Origin: an uncultured Muribaculaceae bacterium | GTDB taxonomy: Bacteria > Bacteroidota > Bacteroidia > Bacteroidales > Muribaculaceae | Reading direction: 5' to 3' | Assembly: GCA_958439725.1 (NCBI GenBank) | Contig: CAUBWJ010000007.1 | Span: 29,044-93,043, forward strand | Length of the DNA stretch: 64,000 nt | In this document: positions 34,350-42,822 of the stretch, piece by piece | Position numbering within the stretch: position 1 is the first letter of the stretch | How the letters are laid out: each line of letters starts with the position of its first letter | Notes under the pieces: generated by a model | Databases searched by the model: none | The model's input: only the letters and a program-made list of their open reading frames with translations | Told to the model about the DNA's origin: nothing | Program-made: the position numbers and the translations under genes

Positions 34350-35573
34350 ATGGAATTACTGCATTCTTTACTTTATATGCTCAACGAGATGTCGCCGTAC
34401 ATCCTGCTGGGTTTTCTGATAGCGGGTGTGATGCATGCTTTCATACCCCGGCGTGTGTTTGCACGCCATCTTTCGGGAACGGGCTGGAAAGCTGTGGTGA
34501 AATCGGCGCTGATAGGCATTCCGCTTCCGCTGTGTTCATGCGGAGTGCTGCCTACGGCTGTGGCCATGCGGCGCAACGGAGCGTCGCGCGCCGCCTCCAC
34601 TTCGTTTCTTGTAGCCACTCCGCAGACGGGAGTAGACAGTATAGCTGCCACATGGTCTCTTCTGGGGCCGGCTTTCGCCATAGTGCGTCCGGTGGCTGCG
34701 CTTATCACGGCGGTGTTCGGCGGTGTTGCCGTGGGGCATACCGAAAAGGCGGAGTCCCGCACCGAATGCCACACAGAAGTGGCCGAGGAAGAGATAAAGG
34801 GCGGTTTTATGGCAAAATGCCTTGCGGCGCTGAAATATGGATTCGTGGATCTGGTTGGAAGCATCGGTTCGTGGCTTGTGGCCGGACTGCTGATAGCAGC
34901 TGTAATCACGGTCTATGTGCCGGCCGATTTCTTTGCTTTTCTGGGTCGTAATCCGCTCCTTTCGATGCTTGCGGTGGTTATAGTGGCTGTGCCGATGTAT
35001 GTGTGCGCTACCGGATCGATACCCATTGCCATGTCGCTTGTGCTGAAGGGCCTTTCACCCGGCACCGCGCTTGTGCTTCTCATGGCCGGCCCCGCTGCGA
35101 ACTTCGCATCATTCACTCTCATAGCCCGTGAGATGGGGCGGCGTGCAGCCGTGGTATATCTGATTTCTATCGTAGCGGGGGCAATAGCCTTCGGCCTGAT
35201 GATAGATTATCTGCTGCCGGCACGCTGGTTTGCGATAGATGCTTCCGGTATGATGTCGGGACACATGCACGGGTTCAGCCTGTTTTCCACGCTGTGCTCG
35301 GGAGTGCTTGTGGTGCTTCTGGCTGTCGCGCTTATAAAACGTAATATTCACCATTCAACCATAAAAGGAGATATGACAAAAGAATATGTTATCAAGGGAA
35401 TGAACTGCCCCCACTGTCAGGCAGCTGTTGCCAAAAGCATAAGCGGAGTGGAAGGCGTTGAACACGTTGACGTGAATCTTTCCACAGGTATTGCAACCGT
35501 AGAAGGCAAACCGAGCGACGAGGCTATTGCACATGCCGTGCGCGGCGCAGGATTTGATATCGAGCTGTCCTGA
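34350..35573 (+). CDS. SO_0444-type Cu/Zn efflux permease fused to HMA domain
   Basis: A 407-residue fusion. Residues about 1-335 are a YraQ/DUF318-type permease with eight or more membrane segments and the conserved cysteine motif PLCSCGVLPTA (about 56-66) characteristic of the SO_0444 Cu/Zn efflux group. A short linker leads to a complete heavy-metal-associated domain (about 342-407) with GMNCPHCQ, the CxxC metal ligand pair. Together with the upstream Fur-type gene and the divergent RND pump it forms a metal-detoxification island. The HMA domain may deliver the metal to the permease or sense it (inference). Confidence 0.9.
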   Translation: MELLHSLLYMLNEMSPYILLGFLIAGVMHAFIPRRVFARHLSGTGWKAVVKSALIGIPLPLCSCGVLPTAVAMRRNGASRAASTSFLVATPQTGVDSIAATWSLLGPAFAIVRPVAALITAVFGGVAVGHTEKAESRTECHTEVAEEEIKGGFMAKCLAALKYGFVDLVGSIGSWLVAGLLIAAVITVYVPADFFAFLGRNPLLSMLAVVIVAVPMYVCATGSIPIAMSLVLKGLSPGTALVLLMAGPAANFASFTLIAREMGRRAAVVYLISIVAGAIAFGLMIDYLLPARWFAIDASGMMSGHMHGFSLFSTLCSGVLVVLLAVALIKRNIHHSTIKGDMTKEYVIKGMNCPHCQAAVAKSISGVEGVEHVDVNLSTGIATVEGKPSDEAIAHAVRGAGFDIELS

Positions 35574-35585
35574 AATCGGTAAAAT

Positions 35586-35635
35586 AAAAAAAGCGATGTG
35601 TCGGATATTATGTCTGACACATCGCTTTTTCTTTT
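35586..35635. terminator. Bidirectional intrinsic terminator
   Basis: Arms around AAGCGATGTGTC and GACACATCGCTT, with flanking A-run and T-run, serve the permease gene (plus) and the convergent DMT transporter (minus). Confidence 0.9.
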
Positions 35636-35645
35636 ATCCGGATTA

Positions 35646-36572
35646 TTAATGGTGGATTTTAGGGAACATCTTGCGGACGTGGAGTATCACTTTGTCAACC
35701 GATTTGTCGCCGATTACAATGGTGGTAGCAAGCAGAATCAGCAGGCCGCCGAAAAGCTCGCGGATGGTGACCGTCTGACCCAGCACCGTCACGCTCAGAA
35801 TCACGGCCGAAACGGGTTCGAGGGCACCGAGTATGGCAGTGGGAGTCGAACCGATGAGCTGGATGGCTCTTGTGGTGCATGCCAGTGACAACACTGTGGG
35901 AATTATAGCCAGAGCCATGAGATTGAGCCATCCGCTTTTAACGGCCGGTAGAGTCAGCGGGCTTCCCAGCGGTATCATCGCCAAAAACATCACGCATCCC
36001 CAGCTGAGAACGTAGAACAGAAGTTTGGTTGTGGGAATGTTTTTGACTGTTTTGGATACGTTGACAAAGATGATGTAGAGCGCATAGGTGAGGGCGGACA
36101 TCATTACCAGCAGACATCCGAATGCGCTGAGAGTCTGGCCCTCCTGCGGCTTCATAAGGAGGATAAGACCGCAGCACATAATCAGCAGGCATAATGCAAC
36201 CGTGAATCTGAACTTTTCGTGGAAAAAGAAGATCATCATCACGGCCACCATTATGGGATAGACGAAGAGCAATGTGGAGGCAATGCCGGAGTTCATGTAT
36301 TTGTAGCTCTCGAATAGCGTGAGCGATGACAGCGCCATGAGTATTCCGAGAATGGCTGTCTGCCCGGTTTCCTCCCGGTTCAGTCGGAAGGGAATGTTGC
36401 GCGCAAACATTACGAGGGCAAGGAGCGGGATGCCCATCATATATCTGAACAGCAGCACGGTGTTGGGGTTCATGCCCTGGTCATAGAGCGGAATGGCGAA
36501 AGCGGGATTTGTCCCGTATGCCGCGGCAGCGAGTGCTGCCAAAAGATAGCCTTTCAGGTCGGAAAACTTCAT
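35646..36572 (-). CDS. DMT-superfamily (EamA) transporter
   Basis: A 308-residue inner-membrane protein with ten predicted membrane segments in two EamA repeats (about 1-140 and 150-295; SSLTLFESYKYMNSGIASTLLF in the first and IQLIGSTPTAILGALEPVSAV in the second, the typical end-of-repeat signatures). Such proteins export amino acids or other metabolites; the substrate is unknown. It is monocistronic, converging on the metal permease across a shared terminator. Confidence 0.9.
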   Translation of the reverse strand: MKFSDLKGYLLAALAAAAYGTNPAFAIPLYDQGMNPNTVLLFRYMMGIPLLALVMFARNIPFRLNREETGQTAILGILMALSSLTLFESYKYMNSGIASTLLFVYPIMVAVMMIFFFHEKFRFTVALCLLIMCCGLILLMKPQEGQTLSAFGCLLVMMSALTYALYIIFVNVSKTVKNIPTTKLLFYVLSWGCVMFLAMIPLGSPLTLPAVKSGWLNLMALAIIPTVLSLACTTRAIQLIGSTPTAILGALEPVSAVILSVTVLGQTVTIRELFGGLLILLATTIVIGDKSVDKVILHVRKMFPKIHH

Positions 36573-36646
36573 AGTTCTAACTTCGATTTTTTTGAAGTCG
36601 CAAAATTAGTGAAATGTGGGAAGAAATGAAACTATGGTTTGGCATC

Positions 36647-36960
36647 TTGTGAGGCCCAAGCTTGCGCGTTGGGCGGCATCGCTTTCTCCCAAGCTCGCCG
36701 CCTGGAGAGAGAGGAGAATTGGCTTTTCCTGCAGCTTACGCAGCAGGTTGGACAGAAATCGCAGCTCCGCAGCTCCCTGGGGAGATGGCGCATGTCAGCT
36801 TTAGGGATGAAGTGGAGAGGCGGCCCATGCTTGCGCGTTGGGCGGCATCGCTTTCTCCCAAGCTCGCCGCCTGGAGAGAGAGGAGAACTGGCTTTTTTGG
36901 AGTTTACGCAGCAGGTTGTACAAAAATCGCTGCTCCGCAGCTATGGAGGGATGACGCATG
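36647..36960. repeat. Two tandem copies of the dispersed composite repeat (copies A and B)
   Basis: In the 655-bp gene-free interval 36573-37227, bases 36660-36718 and 36829-36887 are identical over 59 bp (core GCTTGCGCGTTGGGCGGCAT), 169 bp apart. Each continues with a CAGC/AGTTTACGCAGCAGGTTG...AAATCGC..CTCCGCAGCT block. The same blocks occur at 8961-9150, partly inverted, and more weakly at 280-392. The rest of the interval (about 36980-37227) is T-rich with no ORF and only a weak promoter-like CATATTTG at 37078. Confidence 0.75.
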
Positions 36961-37227
36961 TGGGATGGATGGAAAGCATGGATTTATTGATGTGGGGAAT
37001 GGCAGGCAGAAATCGTTGCTACGTGGCTTTGAATCTGTGCTGAGAGGCGTGGAATGAAAATTATGTTTGGTTTTTATCATATTTGATAATTTTTTTGTGA
37101 TTAGTTTTAGTTTTTGGTGATTTGGAAAGTGTTTATTGGTAGGTAAATAGGAGAAGGTGGGCGGATTTTCTGTAAATTTTTTAATTTTGGGGTTTAGTTT
37201 GGTGGTGGTTGTGTGTCTTTATAGTGT

Positions 37228-37716
37228 ATGACTTACAGAAATGACATAGAGGGGCTTTTCAAAGCACATTATGCGCAGATGTACCGGCTGGCCGCGGCGT
37301 TTCTGCATGACGATGACCTTGCGCGCGACATTGTCCATGATGTGTTTGCGAAGCTGCTCGATGGTGGTGCGGACTTCCTTGTAGGCGGAGGATACCTGCT
37401 TAAAGCTGTCAGGAACCGCTGCCTCAACCATATCCGTGACTGTGATATCCATCAGCGCGTTGCCAACCGCTATTTCCTTGACAATGAGGAATACGACACT
37501 GAAGACTGGCCTGACGAGGAAACGATAGCGCGGATTTACAGCCTGATAAGCAATGATATCCCGCCACAGGCACGACGAGTAATGGAGCTGCGCTTCACCG
37601 AGGGGATGCCGTTCGGGCGTATCGCAACGACGATGGGCATAAGCGAGACGATGGTGTACCGCCATCTGAGTCATGCACTGACAATCATCCGTAAAAAACT
37701 CAATGAAAATGGATAA
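37228..37716 (+). CDS. ECF sigma-70 factor
   Basis: A 162-residue extracytoplasmic-function sigma factor. Region 2 (about 5-70) shows LFKAHYAQMYRLAAAFL and DIVHDVFAKLL. Region 4 (about 105-158) shows VMELRFTEGMPFGRIATTMGIS followed by a helix-turn-helix, ending VYRHLSHALTIIRKKL. It overlaps the anti-sigma gene by 14 bp and leads into an outer-membrane receptor, the standard Bacteroidota cell-surface signalling arrangement. Confidence 0.92.
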   Translation: MTYRNDIEGLFKAHYAQMYRLAAAFLHDDDLARDIVHDVFAKLLDGGADFLVGGGYLLKAVRNRCLNHIRDCDIHQRVANRYFLDNEEYDTEDWPDEETIARIYSLISNDIPPQARRVMELRFTEGMPFGRIATTMGISETMVYRHLSHALTIIRKKLNENG

Positions 37717-38347
37717 ATACGACCTTGTGCTTGATATGATCGAGCATCCCGAAAACTATACATCGGAGCAGTTGGCCAAACTCCTGCGGGAGCCTGAGAC
37801 GAGAGAGATTTACAAACTTCTCTGCAAAACAGATTCGGCGATAGAAGCCGGCAGAGAGATAGATGTAGATGCCGAGTGGGAGGGTTTCGCGCAGAAACAC
37901 GGCCGCCGTCCGCGCCTGTCATCCCTGTGGGCGGGGAGCCGGGCCGCGTCAATAGCTGCAATCGTGGGCTCATCGGTGGTGGCTGTCGCTGCCGGAATAG
38001 CAGTCACTGTGGCAGTGGTAACCCACAAGCCGGAACCGGTGGCCGAGGAGGCAATGGTTGTATCTACGGCGATGTCTGCGACAACCGAAGATATTGTCAC
38101 GCCGACTGATACCGTAAGGACCGCGTCGGAGCCTGTGATGTTTGAAAACGAACCTCTTGAAGCGATAATGAAAGAGGTTGCAGCCGCTTACGGAGTTGAA
38201 GTGAAGTTTAATAACCGGGAGGTAGCTTTGCTGCATCTTTATTACAAACTTGATGCATCATTACCTCTTAATGAGGTGGTGGAACAGCTCAACACATTCG
38301 AGCAAATCAATATCAAGCAAGACGGCAACATCCTAAATATCTACTGA
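37703..38347 (+). CDS. Anti-sigma factor with DUF4974 domain, lacking a FecR core
   Basis: A 214-residue single-pass membrane protein. A cytoplasmic N-terminal helix region (about 1-70) could hold the sigma factor. A membrane segment of small residues follows at about 76-105 (AASIAAIVGSSVVAVAAGIA). A periplasmic linker then leads to a C-terminal DUF4974/STN-like domain (about 147-214; FENEPLEAIMKEVAAAYGV, then LPLNEVVEQLN). It is shorter than typical FecR anti-sigma factors (about 330) because the FecR beta domain is missing. An alternative ATG lies at 37709. Two bp separate its stop from the receptor start. Confidence 0.8.
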   Translation: MKMDKYDLVLDMIEHPENYTSEQLAKLLREPETREIYKLLCKTDSAIEAGREIDVDAEWEGFAQKHGRRPRLSSLWAGSRAASIAAIVGSSVVAVAAGIAVTVAVVTHKPEPVAEEAMVVSTAMSATTEDIVTPTDTVRTASEPVMFENEPLEAIMKEVAAAYGVEVKFNNREVALLHLYYKLDASLPLNEVVEQLNTFEQINIKQDGNILNIY

Positions 38348-38349
38348 AA

Positions 38350-40890
38350 ATGAGAACCATCCTGACCATAATAATGGCTGCGGTGTCATGCATTTCAGCC
38401 AGTGCCTACAAATATGCCTATTCGTTTGACAACATACCTGTTTCGGAGGCTATCATCAGAATAAGCAAAGACAACCCCGATGTAAATATCTCCTTCATCT
38501 ACAAGGAGCTTGACAACTATAAGACTACGGCCCGGATTCAGACGGATGATATTTATGATGCGTTGCGTCAGGCCGTGGCACTGAATCCGGTTTCGGTGAT
38601 AAGAAAAGGCGACAATTATTACATAGAGGCTCTTCAGCACGGAAAGTTCCGCTATACCGGACAGGCACTGGGTGGCGATAACGAGCCGGTGGCCGGCGCG
38701 ACTGTAATGTTGCTCGTCCCCGGGGACTCCAGTGTGGTGACTTATGGCGTGGCGGATTCAGAAGGACGATTCAATATCCCGTGCGACCGCACCGAAGTGA
38801 TTGCAAAGCTCAGCAGCATAGGTTATCAGACTGTCTACCGCCATTGTGCTGATTTCAATATCGGCATTGTCACGATGCCTGTCAGAGTCACCGTTCTCAA
38901 ATCGGTGGCGGTGGAGGCACAGATGGCGACAGTATATTCCGACAAGACCGTTTTCATTCCCACCGCGAGGCAGAAAAATGCCTCACAGACCGGAGCCGAG
39001 CTGATTGACCATATAGGGATTCCACAGCTTAAAGTGTTCCTTAACGGGAGGGTAGAGACTAACTCCGGGCGCCCCGTAGCCATATATATAGACTATATTC
39101 CCGCATCGGAGAATGACCTGAAAGCCATGCGCATGGCCGACGTGCGCCGCGTGGAATATTATGAGTATCCATCCGACCCTCGAATGCAGGGGAATCCATA
39201 CGCAGTAAACTTTGTGATGGCACAATATGAGTACGGTGGATATGTAAAAGGATTCAATCATACCAATCTGATACATTATTCGGAGCAGCTGCTTGGCAAC
39301 GTGAGGCTGCAGTATAAGAAGATGACCTACGATATCATGGGATATGGCTGGGGGCACAACAGCGACCGTTATGGCTCGGAACTTACCGAGACCTACCGCC
39401 TGCCGCAGCCCGACGGGGAAATCAAAACATTTGAACGCTATTCCAATACCACGAAATCGAAGGAGCGCCGTCGGCAATACTTCACGGCATTCAAAGCCAC
39501 ATATAATTCCGACAATATACAGGCATCGACACAGATAAACGGAAGTATCGACCGCATTCCGCACGCCGACCGCAGCGGTGAGGTGAGATACGAGCCGGCA
39601 TTCACCGCGCCGTCGGAATACCGTTCGACGATGTGGAATGCCTCAAAATTCATATCCTATAGCGGCAATTATTTCTTTATTCTCCCAAGGAACAATTCCC
39701 TTCTGTTTACCCCGACGTATGTCTATACGCATACCGAGCAGAATTCAAGTTACACGGAAAACGGATTTGCTCCCATACAGAACGGCGCCACTGACAATAC
39801 GAACCAGATGATGGGCGACCTGAAGTTCAAGCATGACTTCGGAAGAAAAGGCAACGTGCTCGGATTCGTGCGCGGCTCCTATGAGTATAACCGCACCCGA
39901 TATACGGGGACAGCCAGTTCGTTTGACCGGGCCAAGTCATCGCGTGTAGGCGTAGGGGTGAACTATACCGTGAACATAGGTGATTTCTATGGCAGCACAG
40001 GCTTTGGCTGGGACTGGGACTGGCTCAGGTTCGGCGACATGACGGATAAGCCTTCATCACCATGGTTTGACCTTTCGCTGCAATACAGCCTCAATAAAAA
40101 ACACTCATTCTCGACTGTTTTTCATTACAGCACCTGGGCGCCCGACCCGAGTTTCAAAAGTGAGAACATCATCAGTACGAACCATCTGTTGAGCTACACC
40201 GGAAATCCGGCTCTCAAACCTAATAAGAGCTATGATATCGGAGCATTTTATTCATGGTTCCCCAATAATAACGTAAGTTTCAGCGCATTTGCTACGACGT
40301 GGATTACAGAAGACAGGTATGTGTATGACTATGAGGCGTCGTCTACGGGTATTCTCCGTACTATCAAGCAACCTCTTGGAGGTTACAGCCAGACACAATA
40401 CGGCGTGAACGGGACATTGCGTTTTCTTGACCGGAAACTCGTATTTACCGGCGAGGTCTCCCACAGGCTTAGTCATGACGGCGCACCTTACAATATAAAC
40501 CACTCGTGCGTCGACTGGTACGCGCGCCTGCGTTATTATCTTGGGAACTGTGATTTTACGTTTACCTATATTTCAGGGTCAACACTCTCCGATGGAAAAA
40601 TAAACGGTATTCTCACCAAATCCAAAAGCGACTGGTACGTAACCGTGGGATGGTCAAAATCAGACTGGAACGTAAAGTGCAACATTGTCGACATAACAAG
40701 GTGGAACTGGCGCGGCCAGATCAAAACCATGCACAGCAAGTATTACGACACGCGCGAGCAGCTATATAGCGGAACAAGTCACGCTCTGATACAGCTCTCG
40801 GCCACCTACACCTTCGGTTTCGGTCGAAAAGTAGCACGCGACAATGAACCCAGCGTCACCAAATCGTCGTCGTCCGGAATTCTGAAATAG
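38350..40890 (+). CDS. Outer-membrane beta-barrel receptor with STN and carboxypeptidase-like domains
   Basis: An 846-residue outer-membrane protein. The signal peptide is about 1-19. An STN/secretin-like domain (about 20-98) can receive or transmit the signal to the DUF4974 anti-sigma. A carboxypeptidase-regulatory-like beta domain (about 100-180; VAGATVMLL) precedes a plug-like region (about 195-300). The remaining roughly 550 residues are barrel strands with alternating aromatics, ending TYTFGFGRKVARD plus a polar tail. It resembles the 'outer membrane beta-barrel family' rather than SusC, and no SusD partner follows. The ligand is unknown. Its last roughly 70 codons recur in degraded form at 41948-42187. 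Confidence 0.83.
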   Translation: MRTILTIIMAAVSCISASAYKYAYSFDNIPVSEAIIRISKDNPDVNISFIYKELDNYKTTARIQTDDIYDALRQAVALNPVSVIRKGDNYYIEALQHGKFRYTGQALGGDNEPVAGATVMLLVPGDSSVVTYGVADSEGRFNIPCDRTEVIAKLSSIGYQTVYRHCADFNIGIVTMPVRVTVLKSVAVEAQMATVYSDKTVFIPTARQKNASQTGAELIDHIGIPQLKVFLNGRVETNSGRPVAIYIDYIPASENDLKAMRMADVRRVEYYEYPSDPRMQGNPYAVNFVMAQYEYGGYVKGFNHTNLIHYSEQLLGNVRLQYKKMTYDIMGYGWGHNSDRYGSELTETYRLPQPDGEIKTFERYSNTTKSKERRRQYFTAFKATYNSDNIQASTQINGSIDRIPHADRSGEVRYEPAFTAPSEYRSTMWNASKFISYSGNYFFILPRNNSLLFTPTYVYTHTEQNSSYTENGFAPIQNGATDNTNQMMGDLKFKHDFGRKGNVLGFVRGSYEYNRTRYTGTASSFDRAKSSRVGVGVNYTVNIGDFYGSTGFGWDWDWLRFGDMTDKPSSPWFDLSLQYSLNKKHSFSTVFHYSTWAPDPSFKSENIISTNHLLSYTGNPALKPNKSYDIGAFYSWFPNNNVSFSAFATTWITEDRYVYDYEASSTGILRTIKQPLGGYSQTQYGVNGTLRFLDRKLVFTGEVSHRLSHDGAPYNINHSCVDWYARLRYYLGNCDFTFTYISGSTLSDGKINGILTKSKSDWYVTVGWSKSDWNVKCNIVDITRWNWRGQIKTMHSKYYDTREQLYSGTSHALIQLSATYTFGFGRKVARDNEPSVTKSSSSGILK

Positions 40891-40920
40891 AAAAGTAGGG
40901 TTAAATCGGACTCTTTTTTT

Positions 40921-40958
40921 CAGCGGGGCAAACTACGTGGGGTTGTCCCGCTGTTTTT
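40921..40958. terminator. Terminator after receptor gene
   Basis: Arms CAGCGGGGCAA and TTGTCCCGCTG (one G-U pair) with an 11-nt loop are followed by TTTTT on the plus strand and preceded by a seven-T run. Confidence 0.85.
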
Positions 40959-41051
40959 CATTATTTCAGATTACCGGATATGTTTTTCGGGGTTACATTC
41001 GGATTGCTATAACTAATTGTCCTTTGTTTGTAGGTTCTAATAATTATTTTG

Positions 41052-41059
41052 TAGCTTTG
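41052..41059 (+). promoter_or_regulatory. -7 element immediately upstream of rhuM-like ATG
   Basis: TAGCTTTG lies only 3 nt before the ATG at 41063, with a TTTG 21 nt upstream. The surrounding 20 bp (41041-41060) are identical to 42265-42284 in front of the DUF1893 gene. Confidence 0.6.
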
Positions 41060-41062
41060 CGT

Positions 41063-41914
41063 ATGGGAACTAACGAAATAATACTCTATCAGCCTGATAA
41101 GACAATGAAGCTTGAGGTACGCCTCGAGAATGAAACGGTGTGGCTGACCCAACAACAGATGGCAGATCTCTTTTTACGTGATCGTTCAGTCATTACCAAA
41201 CACATCAACAATATATTCAAGGAGAGGGAACTGGAAGAAATCAGCAATGTGCATTTTTTGCACATTGCTTCATCCGACAAGCCAATCAAGCTATTCAGTC
41301 TTGATGTGATAATATCTGTAGGGTATAGAGTTAAATCGTTAAGAGGCACTCAATTCCGTCAATGGGCCAATAAGGTTCTTAAGGAGTATCTTCTGCGGGG
41401 GTATTCGGTGAGTCAGAGGCTGGCACAGATGGAGGATCGGATAGACAGACGTCTTTCCGAGCATGATAAAAGATTGGATAATCTACGTAAGGATGTGGAT
41501 TTCTTTGTGCGCACGGCATTGCCTCCCCGGGAGGGGATTCTATTTGAGGGGCAGATATTTGATGCTTATTATATTACTTCACAGCTTATCCGCAAAGCCA
41601 ACAGTCGAGTTGTCTTGATTGATAACTACATTGATGAGACAGTGTTTCTGCAGCTTGCCAAGCGTAATCCGGGAGTGAAAGCAACCATCTATACCCATAC
41701 AATCTCGCGTCATCTGCGGCTTGACCTTCAGAAACACAACTCCCAGTATGAGCCTATCGATATTCAGACATATCGCCGCGCACATGACCGTTTCCTGATA
41801 ATAGATGAGGAGGTCTATCATCTTGGTGCCTCTCTTAAAGATCTCGGAAAGAAACTATTTGCGTTCTCTCTTTCAGAAGAAATGACGGGGACGGAATTTT
41901 TATCGCGACTGTAA
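41063..41914 (+). CDS. RhuM-family protein with phospholipase-D-like C-terminal half
   Basis: A 283-residue solitary RhuM-family protein. The N-terminal half (about 1-120) carries the RhuM/KilA-like region: IILYQPD, LENETVWLTQQQMADLF, then LDVIISVGYRVKSLRGTQFRQWANKVL. A coiled segment (about 120-150) follows. The C-terminal half (about 155-275) has LIRKANSRVVLIDNYID and AHDRFLIIDEEVYHLGASLKDLG, a PLD-like fold with a degenerate HxK-type motif (HDRFLIID). RhuM genes are often found singly in mobile or defence-rich DNA, and their biochemical role is unknown. The start at 41063 keeps the conserved IILYQPD opening. The gene lies between a receptor 3' end and a pseudogene copy of that end. Confidence 0.85.
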   Translation: MGTNEIILYQPDKTMKLEVRLENETVWLTQQQMADLFLRDRSVITKHINNIFKERELEEISNVHFLHIASSDKPIKLFSLDVIISVGYRVKSLRGTQFRQWANKVLKEYLLRGYSVSQRLAQMEDRIDRRLSEHDKRLDNLRKDVDFFVRTALPPREGILFEGQIFDAYYITSQLIRKANSRVVLIDNYIDETVFLQLAKRNPGVKATIYTHTISRHLRLDLQKHNSQYEPIDIQTYRRAHDRFLIIDEEVYHLGASLKDLGKKLFAFSLSEEMTGTEFLSRL

Positions 41915-41947
41915 ATGATTAAGATGCCTCAAACACTTATCGAGTTC

Positions 41948-42187
41948 ACGTTAAGGTGCAACATTGTCGACATAACAAGGTGGAACTGGCGCGGCCAGAT
42001 CAAAACCATGCACAGCAAGTATTACGATACGCGCGAGTAGCTATATACGAGCAGCTATATATATAGCGGCACAAGCCACGCTCTGATCCAGCTTTCGGCC
42101 ACCTACACCTTCGGTTTCGGCAGAAAAGTGGCACGCGACAATGAACCAAGCGTCACCAAATCGTCGTCGTCCGGCATTCTGAAATAG
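41948..42187 (+). pseudogene. Degraded second copy of the receptor 3' end
   Basis: This segment repeats bases about 40670-40890 of the receptor gene, from AACATTGTCGACATAACAAG through CTGAAATAG, with about ten substitutions. An extra 16-18 bp duplicates CGAGCAGCTATATA, and a CAG-to-TAG change creates a stop. Homology then continues weakly through the downstream spacer to a shared 20-bp promoter block at 42265-42284. It is a remnant of a tandem or recombined receptor locus, not a functional gene. Confidence 0.9.
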
Positions 42188-42275
42188 GAAGGTGACGGAC
42201 AGAACGGCTTGATGGGACTGTATTTCGGATGACGAACTTATTGCCTTTATTTCGGTGGTTATCGTAATTATTTTG

Positions 42276-42283
42276 TAGCTTTG
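42276..42283 (+). promoter_or_regulatory. -7 element of DUF1893 gene
   Basis: TAGCTTTG sits within a 20-bp block identical to the rhuM promoter, 47 nt before the ATG at 42331. Confidence 0.55.
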
Positions 42284-42330
42284 CTACTTAGAAACCTGTT
42301 GTTTGTGGAACAGCTTAAACAGAATAAAGT

Positions 42331-42744
42331 ATGAGAGCCGAACAAGTAATGGAGATTCTGCGTTCCGGAGGATATTCGCTGGTGATTTGGAATAACGGCA
42401 TCCACACATTCACCGGGCGCGGCGTCTCAGATCTGTACCGTATCTATACCGGAGAGAAAGAGCTGCTGGACGGGGCGGTGGTTGCCGACAAAATCATAGG
42501 GAAAGGAGCAGCCGCTTTGATGGCTCTCGGTAAGGTTTCGGAAATCTTTACCGATACTATCAGTGCGCCGGCTTTGTCGCTGCTGAAGGACTGCGGTATT
42601 CCTGTAAGTTTTCAAACCGTGGTACCCAATATCATCAATCGCAGGGGGGATGGCGTGTGCCCGGTAGAAACGCTGTGTCTGGAATGCGTTACGCCTGCGG
42701 AGTGCCTGCCTCTCATAGAGCGTTTTATGACTGAAAAGAAATAA
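42331..42744 (+). CDS. DUF1893 protein
   Basis: A 137-residue cytosolic protein of the DUF1893 family, which has a cytidine-deaminase-like fold by family knowledge but no proven reaction. It opens with ILRSGGYSLVIWNNG, continues with FTGRGVSDLYRIY and VADKIIGKGAAALMALG (about 50-66), and ends with a cysteine-rich stretch (CPVETLCLECVTPAEC). It has its own promoter, duplicated from the rhuM one, and is followed by a terminator shared with the phosphate transporter. Confidence 0.83.
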   Translation: MRAEQVMEILRSGGYSLVIWNNGIHTFTGRGVSDLYRIYTGEKELLDGAVVADKIIGKGAAALMALGKVSEIFTDTISAPALSLLKDCGIPVSFQTVVPNIINRRGDGVCPVETLCLECVTPAECLPLIERFMTEKK

Positions 42745-42773
42745 TCAATACCAACAATATGCAGACTGTTAAA

Positions 42774-42812
42774 AAGCCGGAAAAGGAGAACTGAAGCCTC
42801 CCTCTCCGGCTT
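42774..42812. terminator. Bidirectional terminator
   Basis: AAGCCGGAAAAGGAGA pairs with TCTCCGGCTT-side sequence in a 39-nt hairpin. On the minus strand it is followed by a T-run, suiting the phosphate transporter gene ending at 42823. Confidence 0.75.
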
Positions 42813-42822
42813 GACCTAAAAC

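Noticed and set aside
36647..36960. CRISPR array
   Set aside because: Only two copies exist, with 169-bp spacing and divergent flanks. The size and number do not fit an array.
36639..37057. Two overlapping plus-strand frames of about 130 codons
   Set aside because: They translate the tandem 59-bp-identical repeats. The resulting internal peptide repeats are a by-product of the DNA repeat, not a protein signal.
37703..40890. SusC/SusD glycan uptake pair
   Set aside because: The receptor is followed by a terminator and rhuM, not a SusD lipoprotein, and its barrel resembles the outer-membrane beta-barrel family rather than SusC.
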